Shown piece by piece: positions 33,557 to 41,836 of a DNA stretch of 64,000 nucleotides. Under the pieces are notes generated by a model that saw only the letters and a list, made by a program, of their open reading frames with translations, was not told where the DNA came from and ran no database searches. Within the stretch, counting starts at the first letter, position 1, and each line of letters starts with the position of its first letter. The stretch comes from Streptomyces rimosus subsp. rimosus (GTDB taxonomy: Bacteria > Actinomycetota > Actinomycetes > Streptomycetales > Streptomycetaceae), in assembly GCF_000720725.1 (NCBI RefSeq), contig NZ_JOCQ01000033.1, positions 18,132 to 82,131 on the forward strand, in the 5' to 3' direction. Both the position numbers and the translations under genes were made by a program.

Positions 33557-33586
33557 TCGACAATTACTAGGACGTCCAAGTAAATT
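33557..33586 (+). promoter_or_regulatory. icmA promoter with 20-bp palindromic operator
   Basis: TCGACA (33557-33562) and TAAATT (33581-33586) have an 18-bp spacer, and the -10 box ends seven bases before the icmA ATG, so the mRNA is predicted to be leaderless. Between and overlapping the boxes lies TTACTAGGACGTCCAAGTAA (33564-33583), a palindrome with a single mismatched pair. A regulator bound there would block RNA polymerase, so it is a repressor operator. No adjacent regulator gene is present. Confidence 0.8.
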
Positions 33587-33593
33587 TGTCGGT

Positions 33594-35294
33594 ATGGACG
33601 CTGAAGCCATCGAAGAGGGCCGCCGCCGCTGGCAGGCCCGGTACGACTCCGCCCGCAAGCGGGACGCGGACTTCACCACGCTCTCCGGCGATCCCGTCGA
33701 GCCGGCGTACGGCCCCCGCCCGGGCGACACCGTCGACGGCTTCGAGCGCATCGGCTGGCCCGGCGAGTACCCGTTCACCCGCGGGCTGTACCCGACCGGC
33801 TACCGCGGCCGTACGTGGACCATCCGCCAGTTCGCGGGCTTCGGCAACGCCGAGCAGACCAACGAGCGCTACAAGATGATCCTCAAGGCCGGCGGCGGCG
33901 GCCTCTCGGTCGCGTTCGACATGCCGACCCTGATGGGCCGCGACTCCGACGACCCGCGCTCGCTCGGCGAGGTCGGCCACTGCGGCGTTGCCATCGACTC
34001 CGCCGCCGACATGGAGGTCCTGTTCAAGGACATCCCGCTGGGCGACGTGACGACCTCGATGACGATCTCCGGCCCGGCCGTCCCGGTCTTCTGCATGTAC
34101 CTGGTCGCCGCCGAGCGCCAGGGCGTCGACCCGGGCGTCCTGAACGGCACGCTCCAGACGGACATCTTCAAGGAGTACATCGCGCAGAAGGAGTGGCTCT
34201 TCCCGCCCGAGCCCCACCTGCGCCTGATCGGCGACCTGATGGAGCACTGCGCGCGCTCCATCCCCGCCTACAAGCCCCTGTCGGTCTCCGGCTACCACAT
34301 CCGCGAGGCCGGCGCGACGGCCGCGCAGGAGCTGGCGTACACCCTCGCCGACGGCTTCGGCTACGTGGAGCTGGGCCTCTCCCGCGGCCTGGACGTGAAC
34401 ACCTTCGCGCCCGGCCTGTCCTTCTTCTTCGACGCCCATGTGGACTTCTTCGAGGAGATCGCGAAGTTCCGGGCGGCCCGCCGCATCTGGGCCCGCTGGA
34501 TGCGCGACGTGTACGGCGCCACCAGCGAGAAGGCGCAGTGGCTGCGCTTCCACACGCAGACCGCCGGCGTCTCGCTGACCGCCCAGCAGCCGTACAACAA
34601 CGTCGTCCGTACGGCCGTGGAGGCGCTCGCCGCGGTCCTCGGCGGCACCAACTCCCTGCACACCAACGCCCTGGACGAGACCCTCGCGCTGCCCAGCGAG
34701 CAGGCCGCGGAGATCGCGCTGCGCACGCAGCAGGTGCTGATGGAGGAGACCGGCGTCGCCAATGTCGCGGACCCGCTGGGCGGTTCGTGGTTCGTCGAGG
34801 CGCTGACCGACCGGATCGAGGCCGACGCCGAGAAGATCTTCGAGCAGATCAGGGAGCGCGGCACCCGCGCCGTCCCGGACGGCCGGCACCCGATCGGTCC
34901 CATCACCTCCGGCATCCTGCGCGGCATCGAGGACGGCTGGTTCACCGGCGAGATCGCCGAGTCCGCCTTCCAGTACCAGCAGGCGCTGGAGAAGGGCGAG
35001 AAGAAGGTCGTCGGCGTCAACTGCCACCACGGCTCGGTCACCGGCGACCTGGAGATCCTGCGCGTCAGCCACGAGGTCGAGCGTGAGCAGGTACGGGTGC
35101 TCGGGGACCGCAAGGCGGCCCGCGACGATGCCCGGGTGCGCTCCTCGCTGGACGCGATGCTCGCCGCCGCGCGCGACGGCCGCAACATGATCGAGCCGAT
35201 GCTGGAGGCCGTACGGGCCGAGGCGACGCTCGGCGAGATCTGCAATGTGCTGCGCGACGAGTGGGGCGTGTACACGGAGCCCGCGGGGTTCTAG
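33594..35294 (+). CDS. icmA: Isobutyryl-CoA mutase large subunit IcmA
   Basis: Adenosylcobalamin-dependent mutase subunit that interconverts n-butyryl-CoA and isobutyryl-CoA, feeding fatty-acid starter and polyketide precursor supply. The 566-residue length is that of IcmA, whose B12-binding domain is on the separate small subunit IcmB. The family distinguishes substrate by two residues: methylmalonyl-CoA mutase has Tyr and Arg where IcmA has Phe80 and Gln198. Here F80 (TIRQFAGFG) and Q198 (EYIAQKEW) are both present. The start is ATG 33594 (MDAEAIEEGRRRWQAR). No icmB is in the window. MeaB at 21351 is a plausible chaperone. Confidence 0.95.
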   Translation: MDAEAIEEGRRRWQARYDSARKRDADFTTLSGDPVEPAYGPRPGDTVDGFERIGWPGEYPFTRGLYPTGYRGRTWTIRQFAGFGNAEQTNERYKMILKAGGGGLSVAFDMPTLMGRDSDDPRSLGEVGHCGVAIDSAADMEVLFKDIPLGDVTTSMTISGPAVPVFCMYLVAAERQGVDPGVLNGTLQTDIFKEYIAQKEWLFPPEPHLRLIGDLMEHCARSIPAYKPLSVSGYHIREAGATAAQELAYTLADGFGYVELGLSRGLDVNTFAPGLSFFFDAHVDFFEEIAKFRAARRIWARWMRDVYGATSEKAQWLRFHTQTAGVSLTAQQPYNNVVRTAVEALAAVLGGTNSLHTNALDETLALPSEQAAEIALRTQQVLMEETGVANVADPLGGSWFVEALTDRIEADAEKIFEQIRERGTRAVPDGRHPIGPITSGILRGIEDGWFTGEIAESAFQYQQALEKGEKKVVGVNCHHGSVTGDLEILRVSHEVEREQVRVLGDRKAARDDARVRSSLDAMLAAARDGRNMIEPMLEAVRAEATLGEICNVLRDEWGVYTEPAGF

Positions 35295-35305
35295 GGACAG
35301 TACGT

Positions 35306-35341
35306 ACCGGGGGCGGGGCCGCGCGCGGCCCCGCCCCCGGT
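35306..35341. terminator. 36-bp perfect palindrome between icmA and secDF
   Basis: A perfect inverted repeat of 36 bp with no unpaired loop base, starting ACCGGGGGCGGGGCC, lies 12 bases after the icmA stop and 7 bases before the secDF stop. It can act as a bidirectional terminator for the two convergent genes. Confidence 0.85.
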
Positions 35342-35347
35342 GCTGTG

Positions 35348-37690
35348 TCAGACCACCGCGCCGTTCCCGGCCCGCGCCTTGTCGCGCGGCCGGGACACCG
35401 GCGCCTCCGGGGCCGGGTGACGGCCCTCCAGGAGGACGGCGGCCGGGGTGGCGGTGAAGACGGTCGAGGCGATGCCGAACAGGACGCCCGCGAGCAGCGC
35501 CACGGAGAAGTCGGCGAGCGAGTCGCCGCCCAGCACCGCGAGGGCGGCGAGGACGAACAGGGCGCCCATGCCGGTGTTCACCGTGCGCGGCACGGTCTGC
35601 ACGATCGCCCGGTCGGCGAGCCGGGCGAGCCCTTCCGCACCGCGCGCGGCCCGGTCGCCCTTGGCGCCGCGCCGCAGTTCCCGTACGCGGTCGAAGAGCA
35701 CCACCGTGTCGTTGACGGAGTAGCCGACGACGGTCAGCACCGCCGCCAGGAAGACGCTGTCCACCGGCTTGCCCAGCCAGGCGAACAGACCCACCACCAG
35801 CACGACGTCCTGCACCATGGCGAGCACCGCCGCCGTCGCGAACGTCCAGCGGAACCGGACGCTCAGATAGACCAGCTGGGCGGCGACCGCGATGCCCAGC
35901 GCGATCAGCGCCTTGCCGCGCAGTTCGCTGCCCATGCTGGGCCCGATCTTCTCGTCCCGCTCGACCTCGACCGTGCCGCCGGGCTTCTGGAGCGAGGTGC
36001 GGATACGGTCCTGCTCGGCGTCGGTCAGCCGCTCGGTCCGTACGGTGATGCCGCCGTCCCCCGACTCCTGGACGACCGCGCGCGGAAAGCCCGCGTCGGA
36101 GACCGCGGCGCGCGCCGTCCCGGCGTCCACGGTGCGGCTGGTGCTGTACTCCACGAGCCGCCCGCCGGTGAACTCCACGCCGAACTCCAGGCCGCGGATG
36201 CCGATCCCGGCGACGGCGAACAGCAGCAGACCGGCGCCGATGCCCAGCCAGGTGCGGCGGTGCCGCATCAGCCGGGGCTCGCGGCGGGCCAGCCAGCGCC
36301 GTACCCGCCCCTCGGACGCCATCCCGGTGAGCGCGGGCCGCCGCTGCACGGAGCGTCGGCGCACCGCCCATTCCGCCAGCACCCGGGTGATGACCAGCGC
36401 GGACACCATCGAGGCCAGCACGCCGATGGACAGGGTCACACCGAAGCCCTTGACCGGGCCGGTGGCGAAGAAGAACAGCAGGCCGGCGGCGAGCAGCGTG
36501 GTCACGTTCGAGTCGAGGATCGCGCTCCACGCCTTGCCGAAGCCCTCACGCAGCGGGCGCCGAAGATCCCCGCCGGAGCGGGCCGCGCGACGTGCGTACT
36601 CCTCCCGGGCCCGTTCGAACACCAGCACGTTGGCGTCCACCGCCATGCCGATCGCCAGCACGAAACCGGCGAGCCCGGGGAGGGTGAGGGTGGCGCCCAG
36701 GGCGACCAGCACGGCGTACGAGAGCAGTCCGTACGCGGCGAGCGCGACCGTGGCCAGCGCGCCCAGCAGCCGGTAGACGATGATCACGAACGCGCCGGTG
36801 CACAGCAGCCCGATGACCGCGGCGGTGGCGCTGGCCTCGATCGCGTCGGCGCCCAGCGTCGGGCCGACGGTGCGCTGTTCGACGACCTCGACGGGCACCG
36901 GCAGGGCGCCGCCCTTGACCAGGGCCGCCAGGTCGCGCGCCTCGGCGTCGCCGAATCCGCCGGTGATCTGCGCGCTGCCGCCGGAGATGCCGGTCTTGCA
37001 GGACACGCTCTGCTGCATCCCGGGCGCGGAGATGATCCGGTCGTCCAGGACGATGGCGACCCGCCGGGCCGGGTCACCGGGCGCCGCGCACGCCGCCTGG
37101 CCGGTGACCCGAGCCCAGGAGTCGGCGGCGGCGCCGCGGAAGGCCAGGTCGACGGTCCAGCCGCGCCCGCCCTGCGCGTCGAAGACGGCCTCCGCGTCCT
37201 TGACGCCCTCGCCGGTCAGGGCAGCCGCACCGAGCCGCAGCGCCTGCCCCGGAGCGTCGGGGTCGGGCAGGGTACGGGTGCGGTCTCCCTTGGCCTTCGC
37301 CTCCGGCGTGCCCTTCGGATCCTGCGTCGTCCCGAGCACGGGATGGAACGTGAGCTGCGCGGTACGGCCGATGACCGCGACGGCCTCCTTCGGGTCCCGT
37401 ACGCCGGGCAGTTCGGCGACGATGCGCTTCTCACCGGAGCGGGACAGCGACGGTTCGGCGACGCCGAGCGCGTCGACCCGCTGCCGCAGCACCTCCAGGG
37501 CCCGGTCGGTGGCGGCGGAGTCGGCGCGGGCGGTGGGCGAGTCCTTGGTCTCCAGGACGATCTGGGTGCCGCCGCGCAGGTCGAGGCCGAGGCGGGCGGG
37601 TGTGGTCAGGGCGAGGAACAGCGACACGGCGACGGCGGCGAGCGCGATCAGCGCACGCCAGTGACGCCGCGACGGAGCGCGGGACGGCAT
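35348..37690 (-). CDS. secDF: Fused protein-export subunit SecDF
   Basis: A 780-residue fusion of SecD (about 1-465) and SecF (about 475-745), which uses the proton gradient to pull secreted proteins out of the Sec channel. SecD landmarks are LGLDLRGGTQIVLE near the N-terminus, a large extracytoplasmic domain, and GMAVDANVLVFERAREE; SecF landmarks are EFTGGRLVEYS and TVVGYSVNDTVVLFDRVREL. Twelve membrane segments are expected. The acidic residues proposed to relay protons, in VDAN and VND, are present. Streptomycetes usually also have separate secD and secF next to the recombination genes, so this is probably a second, fused copy. The start is ATG 37690. Confidence 0.92.
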   Translation of the reverse strand: MPSRAPSRRHWRALIALAAVAVSLFLALTTPARLGLDLRGGTQIVLETKDSPTARADSAATDRALEVLRQRVDALGVAEPSLSRSGEKRIVAELPGVRDPKEAVAVIGRTAQLTFHPVLGTTQDPKGTPEAKAKGDRTRTLPDPDAPGQALRLGAAALTGEGVKDAEAVFDAQGGRGWTVDLAFRGAAADSWARVTGQAACAAPGDPARRVAIVLDDRIISAPGMQQSVSCKTGISGGSAQITGGFGDAEARDLAALVKGGALPVPVEVVEQRTVGPTLGADAIEASATAAVIGLLCTGAFVIIVYRLLGALATVALAAYGLLSYAVLVALGATLTLPGLAGFVLAIGMAVDANVLVFERAREEYARRAARSGGDLRRPLREGFGKAWSAILDSNVTTLLAAGLLFFFATGPVKGFGVTLSIGVLASMVSALVITRVLAEWAVRRRSVQRRPALTGMASEGRVRRWLARREPRLMRHRRTWLGIGAGLLLFAVAGIGIRGLEFGVEFTGGRLVEYSTSRTVDAGTARAAVSDAGFPRAVVQESGDGGITVRTERLTDAEQDRIRTSLQKPGGTVEVERDEKIGPSMGSELRGKALIALGIAVAAQLVYLSVRFRWTFATAAVLAMVQDVVLVVGLFAWLGKPVDSVFLAAVLTVVGYSVNDTVVLFDRVRELRRGAKGDRAARGAEGLARLADRAIVQTVPRTVNTGMGALFVLAALAVLGGDSLADFSVALLAGVLFGIASTVFTATPAAVLLEGRHPAPEAPVSRPRDKARAGNGAVV

Positions 37691-37810
37691 GGGTTACCCC
37701 TTCGGGGATACGGAGGCGGAGCGCCGGCCGGCGGCGCGCACCGGCCGGCCGCGGCGCGCGGGGCGTCGCGGGGGCATGCCGGTGCTGCGGGCGGCCGAGC
37801 GCCTGGGGCG

Positions 37811-38287
37811 TCAGCTGCTCCGTACGAAGGGCGGGGCGCGCGGGCTGCGCGGGGAGTACCGGGCCCCGGGCGGGGCGCGTTCCTGGCGGGGGCCGACGGT
37901 TTCGCCGTACCCGAAGGGGGAGTGGTGCGGCGCGGGGGCCGCGGACGGCAGCGCGCCCGGCAGGCCCGGGAAGCGCGGGTGCGGGAGGACCGCGTGGGCG
38001 TGGGCGGTGGCGGACTGGCGGGCCACCGGGCGGTCGGGTGTGGTCCGGGCGTCGGCCCGGGGGCGGATGGGCGCGGAGTGCGCCTGAGGTGCGGCGGAGG
38101 ATGGCCGGGAAGTGGTGCCGACGGGGCCGGAAGGGGCGCTTGCCGGGCTTGAGACGGCGAGGGCGCCAGGTCCCAGTGGACTGGCCGCCGCACCGGACGT
38201 CCCCGCCAGGACCAGCAAGACGGCCCACAGTCCGGCCAGCGCGCGGGGCAGGAAGCCCGGCAGCGCCCGACGCGCGCGTCCGTTCAC
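37811..38287 (-). CDS. Hypothetical secreted Pro/Ala-rich protein
   Basis: A 158-residue predicted protein. It starts at GTG 38287 with GGGAGGG six bases upstream, and its N-terminus NGRARRALPGFLPRALAGLW followed by AVLLVLAGTSGAAAS looks like a signal peptide with a basic n-region, cleaved near residue 37. The mature part is Pro/Ala/Ser/His-rich and disordered. It lies 120 bases upstream of secDF on the same strand. I do not recognise the family, and overlapping frames are also open here, so it may not be a gene. Confidence 0.5.
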   Translation of the reverse strand: MNGRARRALPGFLPRALAGLWAVLLVLAGTSGAAASPLGPGALAVSSPASAPSGPVGTTSRPSSAAPQAHSAPIRPRADARTTPDRPVARQSATAHAHAVLPHPRFPGLPGALPSAAPAPHHSPFGYGETVGPRQERAPPGARYSPRSPRAPPFVRSS

Positions 38288-38387
38288 CGCCCACCCTCCC
38301 GATCCGCCCGGCACCGGCCGCCGGTCTCCGGCCTCTGTCCGCGGCCCTGGCCGCGGTTCCGGCCCAGGGTAGTACGCCGTTCCCGTC

Positions 38388-39785
38388 CTACCCTGCCGGG
38401 AAGCGCAGACGGAAGACCGCCCCGCCGCCCGGCGCCTGCGCGGCCGTCAGTTCGGCGTGGTGCGCGCGGGCGATCTGGCGGGCCATGGCCAGACCGAGGC
38501 CCGAGCCGGGCAGCGCGCGGGCCGCCTCGGCGCGGTAGAAGCGGTCGAAGACGTGCGGCAGGTCGTCGGCCGAGATGCCGGGGCCGTGGTCGCGTACGGT
38601 CAGCTCCAGCACACCCGCCGAGGCGGTCAGCCCGGTCTCGACCGGGCCGCCCGGCGGCGAGAACTTCGCCGCATTGTCGAGCAGGTTGGACAGCAGCCGG
38701 GACAGCCGCGCCGGAACGCCGGGCACGGTGGCCCCGGCCGCCGCCTCGTCGGTCCGTACGGTGAAGTCGATCTCCGGCCAGTGCCCGCGCGCCGCCTCCA
38801 CCGCGTGCTCCAGCAGCGCCGCCGGGCGCACCTGCTCCACCAGCGGCTGCGGCTCCTCGTCCCGGGCCAGTTCGATCAGGTCGTTGACCAGCGTGGTGAC
38901 CTCGCGCAGCTGGCGGCTCAGCGCGCCGGACGCGCGGTCGCGCTGGGTGTCGGTCAGCCGGCCGGAGCGGGCGAGGAGTTCGGCGTTGGTGCGCAGCGCG
39001 GTCAGCGGTGTCCGCAGCTCGTGGGAGGCGTCCGCGACCAGCCGCCGCTGCGCTGCCACCGACTGCTCCAGCTCGCCGAGCATGGTGTTGAAACTGGCGG
39101 CCAGCCGGGTGATCTCGTCCTCGCGGCCGGGCGGGCCCGCGGGCAGTTCGATGCGGTGCCGGGCGTCGCGGGTGGCGGCGATGCGTTCGGCGGTGGCGGT
39201 GAGCCGGGCGACCGGCGCCAGGCCGGTACGCGAGACCCAGTAGCCGAGCCCGGCCGCCAGCAGGACGCCTACGCCGCCCACTCCGGCCAGCGCCACCGCG
39301 GCCTTCCGCACGCCCTTGTCCACGATGTCCGAGCGCAGTGCCACCTGGAGCGCCATGTCCTTGCCGCGCAGTCTGGTGGTGTAGACCCGCACCGGCCAGC
39401 CGGCCACGGTCCGTTCTTCGTAGTACGGCGCCTGGCGCCCGGCGGCGACCGCGCGGACGGTGTCGTCGACATCCAGGGCGTACGGCTCCCGCGGGTCCCT
39501 GGACGGATCGGCGGGGACCGACTGGATGCAGGGAACGGCCAGGTACTGGCAGCCCTTGTCCCCGGCCGACGGGCCTTGCGTGCGGTACTGCTGCGCGTAC
39601 TGGTTGCCCGTCTGGACCAGGTTGACTTCGAGCTGGCGGATCATCTGGTCACGGGTGATGAAGAACGCCGCCACGCAGATGCCGACCGCCACCACCGCCA
39701 CGGCGGCGGACGTGGCGATCGCCAGCCGCGTCCGCAGCGGACGGCGCCGCCGCCAGCGCGCGCCCAGACCGCGGCGGCCGCTCAC
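38388..39785 (-). CDS. Sensor histidine kinase
   Basis: A 465-residue membrane kinase. A basic N-terminus leads into a membrane segment (about 24-46), an extracytoplasmic domain with two cysteines (KGCQYLAVPCIQ) that could form a disulfide, a second membrane segment (about 170-190), HAMP, H-box with H255 (DASHELRTPLTALRTN) and an ATPase domain (NLLDNAAKFSPPGG, DHGPGISADDLPHVFDRF, GSGLGLAMARQI). The start is GTG 39785, overlapping the regulator stop by four bases (GTGA). The signal sensed is unknown. Confidence 0.92.
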   Translation of the reverse strand: MSGRRGLGARWRRRRPLRTRLAIATSAAVAVVAVGICVAAFFITRDQMIRQLEVNLVQTGNQYAQQYRTQGPSAGDKGCQYLAVPCIQSVPADPSRDPREPYALDVDDTVRAVAAGRQAPYYEERTVAGWPVRVYTTRLRGKDMALQVALRSDIVDKGVRKAAVALAGVGGVGVLLAAGLGYWVSRTGLAPVARLTATAERIAATRDARHRIELPAGPPGREDEITRLAASFNTMLGELEQSVAAQRRLVADASHELRTPLTALRTNAELLARSGRLTDTQRDRASGALSRQLREVTTLVNDLIELARDEEPQPLVEQVRPAALLEHAVEAARGHWPEIDFTVRTDEAAAGATVPGVPARLSRLLSNLLDNAAKFSPPGGPVETGLTASAGVLELTVRDHGPGISADDLPHVFDRFYRAEAARALPGSGLGLAMARQIARAHHAELTAAQAPGGGAVFRLRFPAG

Positions 39786-40606
39786 GCCCGTCCCGTTCTG
39801 CCGCCGCGGCCCGGCCTGCGGGTCCTGCCGCTCCGCTCGGCCCCGGCCTCCCCGCCCGGGCTGTCCGGCTCGTCCAGGCGGTAGCCGACGCCGTGCACGG
39901 TGTGCACCAGCCGCGGCTCGCCGCCCGCCTCCAGCTTGCGGCGCAGGTAACCGACGTACACCGCGAGGGAGTTGGAGTCCGGGCCGAAGTCGCGGCCCCA
40001 GACCCGCTCCAGGATCAGCTCGCGCGGCATCACCTGCCCGGGGTGCAGCAGGAGCAGCTCCAGCAGCGCCCATTCCGTACGGCTGAACTCCAGCGGCCGG
40101 CCGCCCCGGTGGCCGGTCCGGGTGACCGGGTCCACCACCAGGTCGGCGAAGGTCAGCGAGGTGTCGTCGGCGGCCGCTGCCGAGGCGCGGCGCAGCAGCG
40201 CGCGCATGCGCGCGACCAGCTCGTCCAGCGCGAACGGCTTGACGAGGTAGTCGTCGGCGCCCGCGTCCAGCCCGTCCACCCGCTCGCTGACCGAGTCCAG
40301 CGCGGTCAGCACCAGGATCGGCGTACGGTCGTCCAGCGCGCGCAGCCGCCGGCACACCGCCAGGCCGTCCAGCACCGGCATCATCACGTCCAGAACGATC
40401 GCGTCCGGCTGCCAGGAGGCGACTTCGGAGAGCGCGGCCAGCCCGTCGGAGGCCCCGCGCACCGCGTACCCCTCCACGCTCAGGCCGTCCTCGACGGCGG
40501 CCCGCACCTCCGGTTCGTCGTCGACGACGAGGATCTTCGGCGGGGGCGCGGAAGGCTGCGGGGCGGCGTTCCGGTCGGCGGGGTGCGGTGCAGGCGTGGG
40601 CGGCAT
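39782..40606 (-). CDS. OmpR-family response regulator
   Basis: A 274-residue regulator with an unusual 22-residue Pro/His/Ala-rich N-terminal lead before the receiver domain (KILVVDDEPEVR), phospho-acceptor D73 (IVLDVMMPVLDG) and switch lysine in LVKPFA. The winged-helix domain (FSRTEWALLELLLLHPGQ, ending TVHGVGYRLD) is followed by a basic Arg/Gly tail. Start alternatives are ATG 40606 and GTG 40612; no clear ribosome binding site distinguishes them. It is co-transcribed with the kinase gene and has repeat sites just upstream. Confidence 0.9.
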   Translation of the reverse strand: MPPTPAPHPADRNAAPQPSAPPPKILVVDDEPEVRAAVEDGLSVEGYAVRGASDGLAALSEVASWQPDAIVLDVMMPVLDGLAVCRRLRALDDRTPILVLTALDSVSERVDGLDAGADDYLVKPFALDELVARMRALLRRASAAAADDTSLTFADLVVDPVTRTGHRGGRPLEFSRTEWALLELLLLHPGQVMPRELILERVWGRDFGPDSNSLAVYVGYLRRKLEAGGEPRLVHTVHGVGYRLDEPDSPGGEAGAERSGRTRRPGRGGRTGRA

Positions 40607-40629
40607 GCACACAGGCTGCCAAAAGTCCG

Positions 40630-40646
40630 TCTTAGAACCTTCTTAG
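40630..40646. promoter_or_regulatory. TCTTAG direct repeats upstream of response regulator
   Basis: TCTTAG at 40630-40635 and again at 40641-40646, an 11-bp period, in the 63-base gap between the divergent response-regulator and murG-like genes. This spacing is that of OmpR-family sites, so the regulator may control itself and possibly the murG-like operon. Confidence 0.6.
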
Positions 40647-40669
40647 GGCGCCTCGCGAGCGTGGCGGCC

Positions 40670-41836
40670 ATGCGCACACCACTATCGGTTGTCATCGGTG
40701 CGGGAGGTACCGGCGGCCACATCTATCCCGGGCTCGCCCTCGCGGACGCCCTGCGCCGGGCGGTGCCCGACGCGGTGGTCTCCTTCGTCGGCACGGAGCG
40801 CGGGCTGGAGACGCGGCTGATCCCGCAGGCCGGATACCGCCTGCACACCGTGGACATGATTCCCTTCGACCCGTCGCTCGGCGCCAAGCGGTACCTGCTG
40901 CCCGCCGCGCTGCTGAGATCCGGCAACCAGTGCCGCTCGATCCTGCGCACCCAGGGCGCCCAGGTCGCCGTCGGCATGGGCGGCTACCCGAGCGCGCCGG
41001 TCATCGTCGGCGCGCGGATGGCCGGGCTGCCCAGCCTGATCCACGAGTCCAACGCGGTGCCGGGCCGGGCCAACAAGTTCGCCGCCCGGCTCACCCCGCA
41101 CGTCGCGCTCGCCTTCGACCGCAGCCGCGAGCACCTGGCGGGCGGCGAGCACGCCGAGACGGTCGGCATGCCGCTGGTCGGGCCGCTCGCGACGCTGGAC
41201 CGTACGGCCCTGCGGGCCCGCGCCCGCCGCGAACTGGGCATACCGGAAGGCGTCCGGCTGCTGCTCGTCAACGGCGGCAGCCTGGGCGCGGCCCGGCTCA
41301 CCGCGGCCGCGGTCGGGCTCGCGGCCCGGTACCGCACCCGTACGGACCTGCGGCTGCTGATCAAGACCGGCCCGGCCGCACTCGAAGAGACCCGGGAACG
41401 GCTGGCCGCGACGGGCGGCGCGGCGGTCGCCGAGGCCGTCCCGTACCTGGACCGGATGGACCTGGCCTACTCCGCCGCCGACCTGGTGGTGTGCCGGGCC
41501 GGTTCGGCGACCGTCGCCGAGCTGGCCACGATCGGCATGCCGGCGGTCCTGGTGCCCTACCCGCACGCGCCCGGCGACCACCAGACGCACAACGCGCGGG
41601 TGCTGTCCGACGCGGGCGCCGCCGCGCTGCTGCCGGACGCCGAGACCACCGCGGAGCGCCTGGACACGCTCGTCACACCGCTGCTCGACGACCCCGTCCG
41701 GCTGGCCGCCATGGGCCAGGCCGCCGACCCCGGCACCCACGCACAGGCCGCCGACCTGCTGGCCGCCAAGGTCCTGAAGCTGGCCGGCCACCCCGATTCC
41801 CACCCCGCCACCACCTACCTGAGGGAGACCGCATGA
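40670..41836 (+). CDS. MurG-like glycosyltransferase (MurG paralogue)
   Basis: A 388-residue GT-B glycosyltransferase closely resembling MurG, which adds GlcNAc to lipid I on the inner membrane face. Three MurG glycine loops are visible: GAGGTGGHIYPGLALA (residues 10-25), GMGGYPSAPVIVG and NGGSLGAARL. The segment LIHESNAVPGRANKFA and the donor-binding region CRAGSATVAELATIGMPAVL are also present; DHQTHNA replaces the usual QQ/WNA motif. The ordinary murG sits in the division-cell-wall cluster, which is not in this window, so this is an extra copy. The start is ATG 40670; the ribosome binding site is weak. It overlaps the dehydratase gene by four bases. Confidence 0.88.
   Translation: MRTPLSVVIGAGGTGGHIYPGLALADALRRAVPDAVVSFVGTERGLETRLIPQAGYRLHTVDMIPFDPSLGAKRYLLPAALLRSGNQCRSILRTQGAQVAVGMGGYPSAPVIVGARMAGLPSLIHESNAVPGRANKFAARLTPHVALAFDRSREHLAGGEHAETVGMPLVGPLATLDRTALRARARRELGIPEGVRLLLVNGGSLGAARLTAAAVGLAARYRTRTDLRLLIKTGPAALEETRERLAATGGAAVAEAVPYLDRMDLAYSAADLVVCRAGSATVAELATIGMPAVLVPYPHAPGDHQTHNARVLSDAGAAALLPDAETTAERLDTLVTPLLDDPVRLAAMGQAADPGTHAQAADLLAAKVLKLAGHPDSHPATTYLRETA

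Noticed and set aside
33567..36530. Open frame of nearly 990 codons on the minus strand
   Set aside because: It overlaps both icmA (antisense) and secDF (wrong frame); composition and lack of motifs mark it as a shadow.
35261..38152. Open frame of over 960 codons on the plus strand
   Set aside because: It is antisense to secDF, starts inside icmA in another frame and has no ribosome binding site or domain.
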